Shown piece after piece: positions 8,602 to 17,197 of a DNA stretch of 64,000 bases. Within the stretch, counting starts at the first letter, position 1, and each line of letters opens with the position of its first letter. Made by a program: the position numbers and the translations under genes. Origin of the DNA: Tahibacter aquaticus (GTDB lineage Bacteria > Pseudomonadota > Gammaproteobacteria > Xanthomonadales > Rhodanobacteraceae); contig NZ_SNZH01000005.1 in the NCBI RefSeq assembly GCF_004363655.1, positions 334,365 to 398,364 of the forward strand, given 5' to 3'. The notes beneath the pieces are model-generated. The model searched no databases. It had not been told where the DNA came from and saw nothing but the letters and a program-made list of their open reading frames with translations.

Positions 8602-9788
8602 ATGCCCTGCCCGACTTCCGCAGTGTCGAATTCCTGCGCCGGCATATCGCCGACACAATGGCGTTCTACCAGGCGCATGCACTCGATCCGCAGGGTGGAT
8701 TTTTCCATTATTTCCGCGATGACGGCAGCGTCTACGAACGCAGTCATCGCCATCTTGTCAGCAGCACGCGCTTTGTCTTCAACTACGCCATGGCCGCGCG
8801 GGAATTCGGCAATGCCGACTATCTGGCCGCCGCACGTCATGGCCTGGCCTATCTGCGCGAAGTACACCGCGATGCACACGGCGGCGGTTATGCCTGGACG
8901 ATCCGCGACGGCCAGCCCGAAGACCGCAGCAACCATACCTACGGCCTGGCCTTCGTCGTGCTGGCCTATGCGCGGGCGCTGCAGGCCGGCATCGCCGAAG
9001 CGGCGGACTGGCTGCGGGAAACCTGGGACCTGCTCGAAGCGCGCTGCTGGGATGCGCACTACGGCCTGTACCGCGACGAAGCCGATGAACAATGGAATTT
9101 TTCCGCCTACCGCGGCCAGAACGCCAACATGCATGCCTGCGAAGCGCTGCTGGCGGCCTACGAAGCGACACAGGATGAGCGCTATCTGCAACGCGCCCTG
9201 CAGCTGGCCGACAACCTGACGCGGCGCCAGGCCGCGCTGGCCGGCGGGCTGGTATGGGAACACTACACGGCAGACTGGCAGGTGGACTGGGACTATCACC
9301 GCGACAATCCCAAGCACCTGTTCCGCCCCTGGGGCTTCCAGCCCGGCCACCAGACAGAGTGGAGCAAACTGCTGCTGATTCTCGACAAGCACTGGCGCGA
9401 ACGCGGCCAGCCGCAGGAATGGCTGGTACCCGTGGCGCAGCAATTGTTCGACCGCGCCATGCAGCACGCCTGGGACGACGAAAACGGCGGCCTGTGCTAC
9501 GGGTTCGCGCCCGATGGCAGCGTCTGCGACGACGACAAGTATTTCTGGGTACAGGCCGAATCCATCGCCACCGCCGCGCGCCTGGCGCGAGCCACCGGCG
9601 AGGAGAAATACTGGGGCTGGTACCACAAGCTATGGGCCTATGCCTGGACGCATTTCGTCGATCACGAACACGGCGCCTGGTACCGGATACTCGACCGGCA
9701 GAATCGCAAATACGACGATCAGAAAAGCCCTGCCGGCAAGACCGATTACCACACCATGGGCGCGTGCTACGACGTGCTGCACGGGTAA
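8598..9788 (+). CDS. AGE-family sugar isomerase, probable D-mannose isomerase
   Basis: This 396-residue enzyme of the N-acylglucosamine 2-epimerase family is an (alpha/alpha)6 barrel. Family segments are SSTRFVFNYAMAAREFG, HTYGLAFVVLAYA, NANMHACEALLAAYEA, GFQPGHQTEWSKLLL, WVQAESIATAARLA and the final TDYHTMGACYDVLHG. Catalytic histidines sit in GHQTEW and DYHTMG. The start is a GTG that overlaps the kinase stop (GTGA at 8598), with GGAGA upstream; no in-frame ATG fits. The neighbouring fructokinase and alpha-mannosidase favour mannose-to-fructose isomerisation over GlcNAc 2-epimerase or cellobiose epimerase activity. This is the last gene of the operon; a palindromic repeat follows. Confidence 0.88.
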   Translation: MNALPDFRSVEFLRRHIADTMAFYQAHALDPQGGFFHYFRDDGSVYERSHRHLVSSTRFVFNYAMAAREFGNADYLAAARHGLAYLREVHRDAHGGGYAWTIRDGQPEDRSNHTYGLAFVVLAYARALQAGIAEAADWLRETWDLLEARCWDAHYGLYRDEADEQWNFSAYRGQNANMHACEALLAAYEATQDERYLQRALQLADNLTRRQAALAGGLVWEHYTADWQVDWDYHRDNPKHLFRPWGFQPGHQTEWSKLLLILDKHWRERGQPQEWLVPVAQQLFDRAMQHAWDDENGGLCYGFAPDGSVCDDDKYFWVQAESIATAARLARATGEEKYWGWYHKLWAYAWTHFVDHEHGAWYRILDRQNRKYDDQKSPAGKTDYHTMGACYDVLHG

Positions 9789-9801
9789 ATCGAATGGAAA
9801 A

Positions 9802-9983
9802 TGTAGGTCGGGGCAAGCCGCAGAGGCACCCCGACATCGAGGCATGGCACTAACTCATAACGCGTGCCGGAGGAATGTTTCGCTTGGCGACTCGGCGGAA
9901 GCGAAGCATTCCTTCGGCACGGGCATTTGGATGGCGATCCACCGCGATGTTGGGGTGCGCCCGCGGGCTTACCCCAACCTACG
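9802..9983. repeat. Nested palindromic intergenic element (REP/BIME-like)
   Basis: Two outer arms, 9802-9840 and 9945-9983, are near-perfect reverse complements; each itself pairs GGGG with CCCC around a short loop. Inside them lies an independent stem of 22 bases with two mismatches (9864-9885 against 9899-9920, 13-base loop). There is no gene within. One outer half-unit recurs at 33661-33692. It may end transcription of the mannose operon and the convergent EF-hand gene. Confidence 0.82.
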
Positions 9984-10043
9984 TCCGTGCATCACGTCCC
10001 CGCATTGCGCTCATGCATCGCGGCGATTCCTTGCGTGCGCGCA

Positions 10044-10337
10044 TCAATGCATGCGCGACTTCTCGACGCCATCGCGATAGTCGTCCCACTCGCCACGGGA
10101 GACGTTGCCGTCGTTGTTCGTGTCGAGCTGGGCCAGGGTGATATTGAGCTGCGTCGTCGCAGCTGCAAATTCCTTCTTGTCCAGCTTGCCGTCGCCATCG
10201 CTGTCGATCTGGCTGTACGGCGGAACCGGCGCGTGGCTCTTGTCCAGCGGCGGCGATGCCGGCTGCTGTGCAAACGCCGGCACGGCGGACCAGAGGGTGA
10301 CGAGAACGGCACCGAGCAACGGATAGTGCTTGGCCAT
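10044..10337 (-). CDS. Small exported EF-hand protein
   Basis: This 97-residue protein has a signal peptide (MAKHYPLLGAVLVTLWSAV...AFA, cleavage near residue 23) and two calcium-binding EF-hand loops, DSDGDGKLDKKE at about 45-56 and DTNNDGNVSRGE at about 72-83. All liganding positions are acidic or Asn/Ser as expected. It is probably a periplasmic calcium-binding protein with no enzymatic domain. AAGGAGT before the ATG at 10337 supports the start. The gene stands alone. Confidence 0.85.
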   Translation of the reverse strand: MAKHYPLLGAVLVTLWSAVPAFAQQPASPPLDKSHAPVPPYSQIDSDGDGKLDKKEFAAATTQLNITLAQLDTNNDGNVSRGEWDDYRDGVEKSRMH

Positions 10338-10538
10338 GGTGTACTCCTTGAATGGCTATGCCAAAAGCGGCGCAGTCATTGCAGCAGGAGTCGTGCCGAG
10401 CGCAGCGCATGACCGTCGCGTCCGGCACAATGGCGCCAGTGCGTGTTTTCAGGCCTGCGCGGCCACTCATGCCGCGCAGCGATTTGAACGACAGGCGCAA
10501 TGACTATTGCGGCTTGCACGAAAACCGCAACGCCTGGA

Positions 10539-11720
10539 TCAGCCCCAGACCTCGCCCATCACCCGCGCAAAATTGCCGCCGAGTATCTTGCCGATGCGCG
10601 CATCCGAGTGACCGCGCGCGGACAGCATGCCGGCCAGCACTTCGAAGCGGTTGGCCAAGTTCAGGTCAGGGATGAAAAGGTACAGATTTTCCGGGCGGCC
10701 CTTGTTGAAGATGCCGTCGTCCACCATTGCCTTGATGTATTCGATGTTGTCCTTTTCAAACTGCGGCGTGCGCTCGATAGGCGCCACGCCCAGGTCGGTG
10801 CCGATGCCGACATGGTCTTCGCCGCAGACCTTGACCGCATGTTCGATATGCCGGATCACGTCGACCGCCATGGGCTGGGTATCGACGCGCAGATACGGCC
10901 AGAAGATCATGCCGGCGACGCCGCCTTTGTCCGCCATGGCCTTGAGTTCCGCGTCGGAGGTATTGCGCGGCAGGTCAGCCAGCGCGCGGCAGCCGGTATG
11001 GCTGATCAGCATCGGCGCCCTGGCCGCCGCAATGCCCTCGGCGATGGTGCGCGGCGCGCCGTGCGCCAGGTCCAGCACGACCTTTTCCGCGTTGAGGCGC
11101 TCGACCACCGTGTGGCCGTAGTTGCTCAGCCCCGCATTGCCCGGCTCCGTGCAGCCGTCGCCGACGATATTGCGCCGGTTGTGGGTGAGCTGGATCACGC
11201 GCACGCCGAGTTCGCGGAACATCGGGATACGGTCGGCGTCCTCGCCCAGCGGCTCGGTGCCCTGGAAGCCCATGATCACGCCGCTGCGCTGCCTGCGTTC
11301 AGCGACCTTCAGATCGGCCGCGCTGCGCACGATGAACAGATGATCCGGGTGCTGCGCCGCGATCGTCTGCCATTTGGCGATTTCCTTCTTGGCCCGCTCG
11401 AATGCATCGTCGTTGAGCCAGAAGCGGCCCTGCGGCGCGACCGTAGTCAGCACGGCGCCCATGCCCGCGGCGCGCACGAGCTCAAGCTCCTTGGCCGTGG
11501 CCGCGGCGTCGTCCATGATGTAAGAAAAACCAAAACTGGAAGCGCCGTCGATGGCGAACGTGTCGCGATACGGCGGCCAAGGGCTGGTGGCCTTGCCTTG
11601 CGACGCCTTGCCCTGCGACGCCTTGCCGGTCGCTGTGCCGGCAACCAGTGCCGGCGATCCTGCTGCCGCATAAGCAGCCCCCAGCCCAGCCCCGATCAAC
11701 CATTCGCGCCTGCTCAGCAT
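10539..11720 (-). CDS. TAT-exported membrane-dipeptidase homologue (M19) with altered active site
   Basis: This 393-residue protein begins with a twin-arginine signal (LSRREWLIGAGLGAAYAAAG). It has the renal dipeptidase (M19) barrel: LTHNRRN, VVLDLAHGAPRTI, LISHTGCRALADLPRN, VGIGTDLG and the end GGNFARVMGEVW. Two histidine ligands (LTHN and ISHTG) are present. The N-terminal His-x-Asp normally found as DGHND is DGASS here, and the usual bridging Glu (VEG) reads FQG. Hydrolysis by the standard two-zinc mechanism is therefore doubtful. A GKASQGKASQGKAT repeat follows the signal peptide. The start at 11720 matches the TAT signal. It may be a subfamily with another chemistry. Confidence 0.85.
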   Translation of the reverse strand: MLSRREWLIGAGLGAAYAAAGSPALVAGTATGKASQGKASQGKATSPWPPYRDTFAIDGASSFGFSYIMDDAAATAKELELVRAAGMGAVLTTVAPQGRFWLNDDAFERAKKEIAKWQTIAAQHPDHLFIVRSAADLKVAERRQRSGVIMGFQGTEPLGEDADRIPMFRELGVRVIQLTHNRRNIVGDGCTEPGNAGLSNYGHTVVERLNAEKVVLDLAHGAPRTIAEGIAAARAPMLISHTGCRALADLPRNTSDAELKAMADKGGVAGMIFWPYLRVDTQPMAVDVIRHIEHAVKVCGEDHVGIGTDLGVAPIERTPQFEKDNIEYIKAMVDDGIFNKGRPENLYLFIPDLNLANRFEVLAGMLSARGHSDARIGKILGGNFARVMGEVWG

Positions 11721-11861
11721 CGCCCGTCTCCGCCGTGGTGGTCGGGCGATTCTGCCGCAAGCGGACAAAAATACGAAGACCCCCGTAGTTTGTCGCGACT
11801 GCGACGACGGCCAGCGCACCAGGCCGCTGCATGCCGCGAAAATGCCGCTGGACTCCGGCGC

Positions 11862-12014
11862 TTACAGCAGCCGTTCGCTGCGCCCCTTGAGGCTGAGCGA
11901 GCACTTGCCACGCTCGTCGCGACGCAAGTGATCGATGTCCGCTGCGCGCACCACGCTGCCGCGATGCACCTACCGGAACGCCATCGGCTCCAGCCCCGCC
12001 AGCAATTCCTTCCG
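11862..12014 (-). pseudogene. LytTR DNA-binding domain fragment with in-frame stop
   Basis: Reading the minus strand in one frame gives KELLAGLEPMAFR, a TAG (11970-11972), then VHRGSVVRAADIDHLRRD and GKCSLSLKGRSERLL before TAA at 11862. This is the end of a LytTR-type DNA-binding domain (the F-x-VHR-S-x-VN region and following strand). No response-regulator receiver or upstream half is recognisable. It is a dead fragment between the M19 and Hsp70 genes. The assignment rests on motif memory alone. Confidence 0.55.
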
Positions 12015-12165
12015 GCTGCCGTCCCGGCCAATTCGCCTGTGCAAAGCTACGGGTCAGCTTTTTCCTGGCGGCGGCGGTGGCGGGATAGGCATGGGATTCT
12101 CCCGCATGATGCGCTTTTGCGCTTCGACCCACTCACCGCACCATTCGGCCGCCCCCTCACCCCAG

Positions 12166-12197
12166 CCCTCTCCCCCGACAGCGGTCGGGGGAGAGGG
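12166..12197. repeat. Perfect 14-bp inverted repeat, CCCTCTCCCCCGAC stem
   Basis: The left arm 12166-12179 and right arm 12184-12197 are exact reverse complements around AGCG. This CCCTCTCC...GGAGAGGG hairpin is a widespread proteobacterial intergenic repeat. It may act as a terminator for either side, but no T-run follows. Confidence 0.8.
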
Positions 12198-12203
12198 CGT
12201 GTT

Positions 12204-12275
12204 CTCGCAACTCGCGCAACTCGCGCAACTCAGCAACTCAGCAACTCAGCAGCCCAGCAGCCCAGCAGCTCTCAG
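12204..12275. repeat. Short degenerate tandem repeat (CAACTCGCG / CAACTCAG / CAGCAGCC)
   Basis: About nine copies of 7-9-base units, CAACTCGCG then CAACTCAG then AGCAGCCC, run on directly from the hairpin. There is no coding support, and the sequence up to the Hsp70 stop at 12358 is unusually A-rich. Slippage is likely. Confidence 0.7.
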
Positions 12276-12357
12276 AGCTGACCCCAAACCAAAGTTCAAA
12301 CTCGGCCGCGGCCCCGTACCCGGACTCGAATAGTCAAAAACCCAAAACAAAATAAAA

Positions 12358-13809
12358 CTACAACTCCCACTGCCCCGCCGCCACCGCCAACCCCGAAACC
12401 ACCCCCAGCGAAGCATCTCCCACCACGATCCGCACCCCAGGAAACTCCCGCGCCACGACCTCGCGGATCAACGGCGCCCGCGACGATCCGCCCGTCAGGA
12501 AAACCGAATCCGGCACCACACCGATATCCCCGCGCACCCGCCCCAGCAACGCGGCCAGCTTGTCGAGAAAATCCGCATACGCCTGGTCGCGATGGCGCAG
12601 ATCCAGCTCCACAGCCAGTCCGTGCTCGATGAAGTCCAGCTCGACCCGGTCCGAGGCGACCTGCCCCAGCGCGATCTTCATGCGCTCGGCCTCGCGGTTC
12701 AGCAGCGAGGTCGAACCTATGCGCTGCAGCTCCTGCAAGCGCGTACCGAACGGCTGCGGCGCGTCGCGATAGTTGTGTCCGCGGAACTCTTTCTGCTGCG
12801 GCGGGCTTTGCACGCTGGCCGCCTCGCGGAAATGATGCACGGGTATCAGCGGATGGCCGCGGCCGAACAGCGGCATGAAGGCGGCCAGGCTCAGTTCGAT
12901 ATCGATGTCTGTGCCGCCGCGCGGCAGGCCCCAGCTGCCGAGGATGCGCGCCGCAGCGGCCGTGCCGCCGACTTCGGCAAAGGCCACGTCGGTAGTGCCG
13001 CCGCCGACGTCGACGATCAGGCTGCGCTCGGGCAGCGTCAGCTGGGTGTGATAGTGCATGGCCGCCGCGGCCGGCTCTTCCAGGAACGCAATCTGCTCGA
13101 AGCCGGCCGACTGCGCCGCTTCGGTCAGCATTTCCAGCGCCTGTTCCGTGCCCTTGGCGCCCATGGCGCTCTTGAACTCGACCGGGCGCCCCAAAATCGC
13201 CGCACGCACCGGCGTGCCGAGCTGGCGTGTCGCGCTCAGGCGGATATGTTCCAGCACATGGCTGGCGATATGCAGGATGACGCGGCGCGCATTCGGCAGC
13301 AGCTTGTAGCCGAGCATGGATTTGGGCGATTCGACCAGATGCCCCAGGCCGTCATTGATGTAGGCATCGATGGCTTCGTCGCCGAACAGCGCGTCGTTGA
13401 CCTTGACCACGGCGCCCTGCGACTGGCGCACCAGGTTTTCCATCCAGTTGCGCCGCACATGGCGTATGCCGGCTGCGCGCAGATCGGCGTCGCTGCGCTC
13501 GGTGGGTTCGGAGGCCAGCGCCAGCGCCTTGGCCTTGTCCCAGCCGGACAGGCGCTCGGCTTCGCCACGACGCTGCTGCCAGGCCACGTAGGCGCTGCGC
13601 TGCGCCGCCTTGGCCGAACGCACATAGGCATCCACTTCCAGTTCGCGCTCGGCGCTGAGATAGAAATCGGCCGGGTCCGGCACCGCAGCCGGAAAGAACA
13701 CCGCCGTGCGGAACTGGCTTTGCTCGCCGAAGCGGATGCCTTCGAGGCGGCCTTGCACGTAGGCGGCTGCGGCCGAATAGCTGGTTCCAAAATCGATACC
13801 GATCTGCAT
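12358..13809 (-). CDS. YegD-like Hsp70-family chaperone/ATPase
   Basis: This 483-residue actin-like ATPase has the Hsp70 phosphate-1 motif IGIDFGTSYSAAA at the N-terminus, phosphate-2 VDVGGGTTDVAF near 228-240, an adenosine motif VFLTGGSSRAPLI near 447-459 and the end LGVVSGLAVAAG. It lacks the long substrate-binding C-terminal domain of DnaK and contains an insertion after the first motif, as in E. coli YegD. It is cytosolic. Client proteins of YegD-type Hsp70s are unknown. It lies 155 bp downstream of the DUF2235 gene on the same strand, and near the protease-NTPase-nuclease operon. Confidence 0.9.
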   Translation of the reverse strand: MQIGIDFGTSYSAAAAYVQGRLEGIRFGEQSQFRTAVFFPAAVPDPADFYLSAERELEVDAYVRSAKAAQRSAYVAWQQRRGEAERLSGWDKAKALALASEPTERSDADLRAAGIRHVRRNWMENLVRQSQGAVVKVNDALFGDEAIDAYINDGLGHLVESPKSMLGYKLLPNARRVILHIASHVLEHIRLSATRQLGTPVRAAILGRPVEFKSAMGAKGTEQALEMLTEAAQSAGFEQIAFLEEPAAAAMHYHTQLTLPERSLIVDVGGGTTDVAFAEVGGTAAAARILGSWGLPRGGTDIDIELSLAAFMPLFGRGHPLIPVHHFREAASVQSPPQQKEFRGHNYRDAPQPFGTRLQELQRIGSTSLLNREAERMKIALGQVASDRVELDFIEHGLAVELDLRHRDQAYADFLDKLAALLGRVRGDIGVVPDSVFLTGGSSRAPLIREVVAREFPGVRIVVGDASLGVVSGLAVAAGQWEL

Positions 13810-13964
13810 CGCCGGGCTCCGGGTGTTTCGCGGGGCGCGGGAGTGTAGTGAGCATGGACGTCGATGTCGCGTGCAACGCAGCCGGACGGCGAAAAAACGA
13901 CGCCGCCACGCCTGTCCCGCCTGCCGCTACCGGCAAAGCAGACAGACGGGACACGGCGCCTGCT

Positions 13965-15086
13965 TCAGACGACGAAGCGTGGATCAGCCGGCAACAGCGG
14001 CCGTGGCCGGTAGGCACTGCCGTTCATGCGCACGCGCACGCTGTCGTGCAGCAGCGGCAGGTGCGGCAGATGACGCTCCTGGCCGCGGTTGACACGCCAC
14101 TGGCGGTACCAGCTGTCGTCGTCGGGATTGCGCCGGTGGCGCGGCACCGGCAGCCATTCCAGCAGTTTCCAGAGCCAGCGCTGCTGCAGCTCGTCGTGGG
14201 CCGGCGCGCTGGCGGCGAATTTCTGCGCCACGCCGGCCACGTCGGGAACCCGTTCGGCGCTGCAGTCCAGCGTGCGTGCGCAAGCCTGCGCGTCGAAGCG
14301 CAGGCCGGCCGCCTGGGCTTCGCGCACCATCCAGGCCAGCGGAATGCGCGACAGGCCGGCCTCGGCTTCGGCGTAGCCGCCGCCGACGTCGGAATGCACG
14401 CCGGCAAACCAGACCTGCTGCACGTCGGTAGGCGGCTTGCCGGCGGCCGCCACCGGCGTGGCGGTCCAGCTGTTCTGCACGAACATGACGCGATGCTCGT
14501 CCAGCGCCTGGGCGTGGCGCACGACCTGCACATCGGCATTGTTGAAGGTACGTGGGAAGACCTTGGGCACCCAGGGCAGGCCTATCGCACTGACCGTGTC
14601 GAACAGGCCGAGAAAGCGGATGGACGGCACCACGCGGCCGTAGTGCTCGCGGAAATTGTTCGCCGCCTCGCGGTTGGCCGGGTCGATATAGGTTTCCCAG
14701 GCGAAGCGCACCATCTCGTCGAAGCCCGGATGCAGCAGGCCGATCTTGCTCAGCATGCCGGCCAGCACGCGCGCGGAATAGGCGCCGCGGCTGAAGCCAA
14801 ACAGGTACAGCGTATCGCCGGGCTGGTAGTGCGCCATCAAGTAGCGATACGCGGCGCAGACATGCCGCTGCAGCAGGATGCCGGACATGGCATCCAGCGT
14901 CATCGCCACGCGCCGCCCCCAGCGCGTGGCCAGCGAGTTCGGTTCTATGGTGCCGACACCGGGCTGGTAGTAGGTCTGCTGCGTCTCGTCGCGCTGCAGC
15001 AGGCGGCACAGGCGCTGGATGTTGGTATAGCCGCCGTTGGGATAGTTGTTGGTGCCGTCGATGCAGATGACCAGGTTGCGAGACAT
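13965..15086 (-). CDS. DUF2235 alpha/beta hydrolase
   Basis: This 373-residue protein has the DUF2235 order: NLVICIDGTNNYPNGG at the start, GVGTIEPN, the nucleophile elbow LYLFGFSRGAYSAR (G-x-S-x-G, Ser near 100), FLGLFDTVSAIG (acid) and FAGVHSDVGGGY (His). DUF2235 includes type VI secretion phospholipase effectors and uncharacterised lipases. There is no signal peptide and no T6SS gene nearby, so an effector role is unproven. It is divergent from the protease operon across a 461-bp gap and precedes the Hsp70 gene. A weak inverted repeat (13913-13919 against 13947-13953) follows its stop. Confidence 0.88.
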   Translation of the reverse strand: MSRNLVICIDGTNNYPNGGYTNIQRLCRLLQRDETQQTYYQPGVGTIEPNSLATRWGRRVAMTLDAMSGILLQRHVCAAYRYLMAHYQPGDTLYLFGFSRGAYSARVLAGMLSKIGLLHPGFDEMVRFAWETYIDPANREAANNFREHYGRVVPSIRFLGLFDTVSAIGLPWVPKVFPRTFNNADVQVVRHAQALDEHRVMFVQNSWTATPVAAAGKPPTDVQQVWFAGVHSDVGGGYAEAEAGLSRIPLAWMVREAQAAGLRFDAQACARTLDCSAERVPDVAGVAQKFAASAPAHDELQQRWLWKLLEWLPVPRHRRNPDDDSWYRQWRVNRGQERHLPHLPLLHDSVRVRMNGSAYRPRPLLPADPRFVV

Positions 15087-15547
15087 GGCGTTGCACTCCC
15101 CGAAGTGGATATCGCCCAGGCCGCGCGGCCGGGCAAAAGTACAGCAGTGATCATGTGGAGCAGTTCCCCGGCGCGATCATGCGGCCTGCGGCCGGCTGGC
15201 GCCAAGTCCACGCCAAGGCGAGGTTGCCTGGGTGACTTTTTTCGCCGAGTGGCGCAACGCGATGAGAGGCCGCGCGCCCTCGCGACACCTGCTGCAAGCC
15301 GGGCTTTAGCGGCGGAAAAGCGCACGCCGCGGTGACAAATGTGCAGCGTACAGACGTACACTCCGATGCATTCGCCGCGGCGAGGCACACACGGTTCCGC
15401 GATGTCCCCTCGCTGGCGCGGAACGCGGTGCATGCCGCTGTCCGGCTGCTGGCGGCGCGGCAATCGCAAGCATGTCGCCGCAGGCAGGTGTTCGCCGTTA
15501 TCGGTGAATAGATCGAGGCAGCACAACCGCGTCGCCGGGGGCGCAGC
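15087..15547. other. Divergent intergenic region of 461 bp
   Basis: This gap lies between the DUF2235 gene and the protease operon and must hold both promoters. I see no convincing -35/-10 pair. An 8-bp perfect inverted repeat GTTCCGCG (15394-15401) against CGCGGAAC (15417-15424) is the only structure of note. There is no gene I can support in it. Confidence 0.4.
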
Positions 15548-17197
15548 ATGGGCAGGGTCAACGGAAGTTCGGGGCCGGTATCGGCGGCGCGGCTGCGCAA
15601 CCAGAGCAGTCAGGTTGAAAGCCGCGTCTGCCTGATCTACTACCCCGACCGCGACGGCGGCGTAGTCCAGGGCACCGGCTTCCTGATCGGCCCGGACCTG
15701 GTCATGACCAACTACCACGTGATTGAAGATGCGCTGGTGCGCCAGCTGGCCGGCGCCGCGGTCAAGGTCCGCTTCGGCTATACCGCCGAGGCACCGACGC
15801 TGGTCGAGGACAGCGGTGCCGATCTGAACCTCGCCGACGAAAAATGGCTGTGCGCCTCGCAGCGCTATGCCGATTCGGACAAGACCGGCCAGCCGCCCTT
15901 CGCCCAGCCGCACGAACTGGACTATGCGGTGCTGAAACTGGCCGCCCAGCCCGGCCACGATCCGGTCGACATTGCCCCCAGCCACGCCAGCCTGCGTGGC
16001 TGGTTTCGTCTCGACGCCTGCAATACTGAGGCCCATGCACAGAAACCGATACGCATCTTCCAGCATCCGCTGGGCGATCCGATCAAGGTTTCCAGCGGCG
16101 TGGTACTGAAACTGCCGGACAATGCCGACTGTGCGTTTCGCCTGCGCCACAGCGCCTCTACCGACTACGGCTCGTCCGGCTCGCCCTGCCTGGACGAACT
16201 GAATACCTGCCTGCTCGCGCTGCATCATGCCGGCGATCCGTCCAGCGAGTTCGCACGCTACAACCAGGCTATTCCGATTCCGCTGATCGCCGCCGACCTG
16301 CGCCGCCAGGCGAGGAGCGAACTGGTCGAGCAGCCGCCGGTGCCGCGGGCGCAAGCCTTGAACGCCGCCGTCGTCAGGCCGGCCGGCGCTGCGGCGGCCG
16401 GGCGGTCTGCGCAGACCATCGCCTACGACTTGCGCCGTATCGGCAACCTGCCCTTCATCGCGCGGCCGCGACTGCGCGCGCTGCTCAGGCAATTTGTGGA
16501 AAACAACGAATTGTCCGGCAATACCGTAGTGATCGGCGGACCGGGCGCCGCCGGCAAAAGCCATTCCTGGTATCTGATCCGCCATATCGCCAACCTCAGC
16601 GCCGGCGTCTCGCCGCTGCGCGTGGACCTGGCCGGCCGCGGGGTCGGCGAACGCGGACTGGCCGACGTGTTCGAGCTGATCAAGCAGCCGCTGGGCCTGG
16701 ACACAGCGCCGTCGCCGTTTGCCGACAGCAGCCAGGATGCCCGCGCAGCGGGCCGCCTGCTCGAGCTGCTGCGCAAGACGCTCAAGACCAGCGCGCAGAA
16801 TCATTGGCTGGTCGTCGACGGCCTGGACGATCCGGCCACGCCCGACGACACCGTGGTGTTCTTCCAGCGCCTGGGCATCGCGGTGGTGCAGCACGAGATC
16901 GAACACATCAGCGCTTTCCTGCTCGGCCAGCTGCGCAGCACCGGCTACGAGAGCGAGCTGCAGATGCTGGCCTATGCGGAAAACCTGCTGCCGCTGGGCC
17001 GTGCCGAATTCCTCGCCTACCTGCAGGCGGAAGTCGCCGCGCGCAACGCAGCCATGGCCGCCGCGGATGCACAGGCCATCGTCGATGCGGCGCTGGCAGA
17101 CGTCGGCAATCCGCCGACACGCCAGCAGATGCAGCGCGCCGTGGTGTTTCTGCGCGATGCGATCGACGGCAGCGTGCCGGCAGCGGTGACGCCATGA
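15548..17197 (+). CDS. Trypsin-like serine protease fused to a P-loop NTPase domain
   Basis: The protein has 549 residues and no signal peptide, so it is cytosolic. Residues about 20-250 are a trypsin-like protease with a complete triad: His57 in MTNYHVIED, Asp125 in ELDYAVL and Ser210 in DYGSSGSPC. After a linker (about 255-290), residues about 300-540 are a small P-loop NTPase with Walker A VIGGPGAAGKS near 328-338 and Walker B HWLVVDGLDD near 419-428. This fits proteases held or activated by an NTPase switch, as in biological-conflict proteins; the target is unknown. Its stop overlaps the next start (ATGA at 17194). The ribosome site is weak, and an earlier start is not available in frame. 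Confidence 0.85.
   Translation: MGRVNGSSGPVSAARLRNQSSQVESRVCLIYYPDRDGGVVQGTGFLIGPDLVMTNYHVIEDALVRQLAGAAVKVRFGYTAEAPTLVEDSGADLNLADEKWLCASQRYADSDKTGQPPFAQPHELDYAVLKLAAQPGHDPVDIAPSHASLRGWFRLDACNTEAHAQKPIRIFQHPLGDPIKVSSGVVLKLPDNADCAFRLRHSASTDYGSSGSPCLDELNTCLLALHHAGDPSSEFARYNQAIPIPLIAADLRRQARSELVEQPPVPRAQALNAAVVRPAGAAAAGRSAQTIAYDLRRIGNLPFIARPRLRALLRQFVENNELSGNTVVIGGPGAAGKSHSWYLIRHIANLSAGVSPLRVDLAGRGVGERGLADVFELIKQPLGLDTAPSPFADSSQDARAAGRLLELLRKTLKTSAQNHWLVVDGLDDPATPDDTVVFFQRLGIAVVQHEIEHISAFLLGQLRSTGYESELQMLAYAENLLPLGRAEFLAYLQAEVAARNAAMAAADAQAIVDAALADVGNPPTRQQMQRAVVFLRDAIDGSVPAAVTP

Noticed and set aside
13965..15086. Type VI secretion effector
   Set aside because: DUF2235 includes such effectors, but no VgrG, PAAR, Hcp or immunity gene is in the window, so only hydrolase is called.
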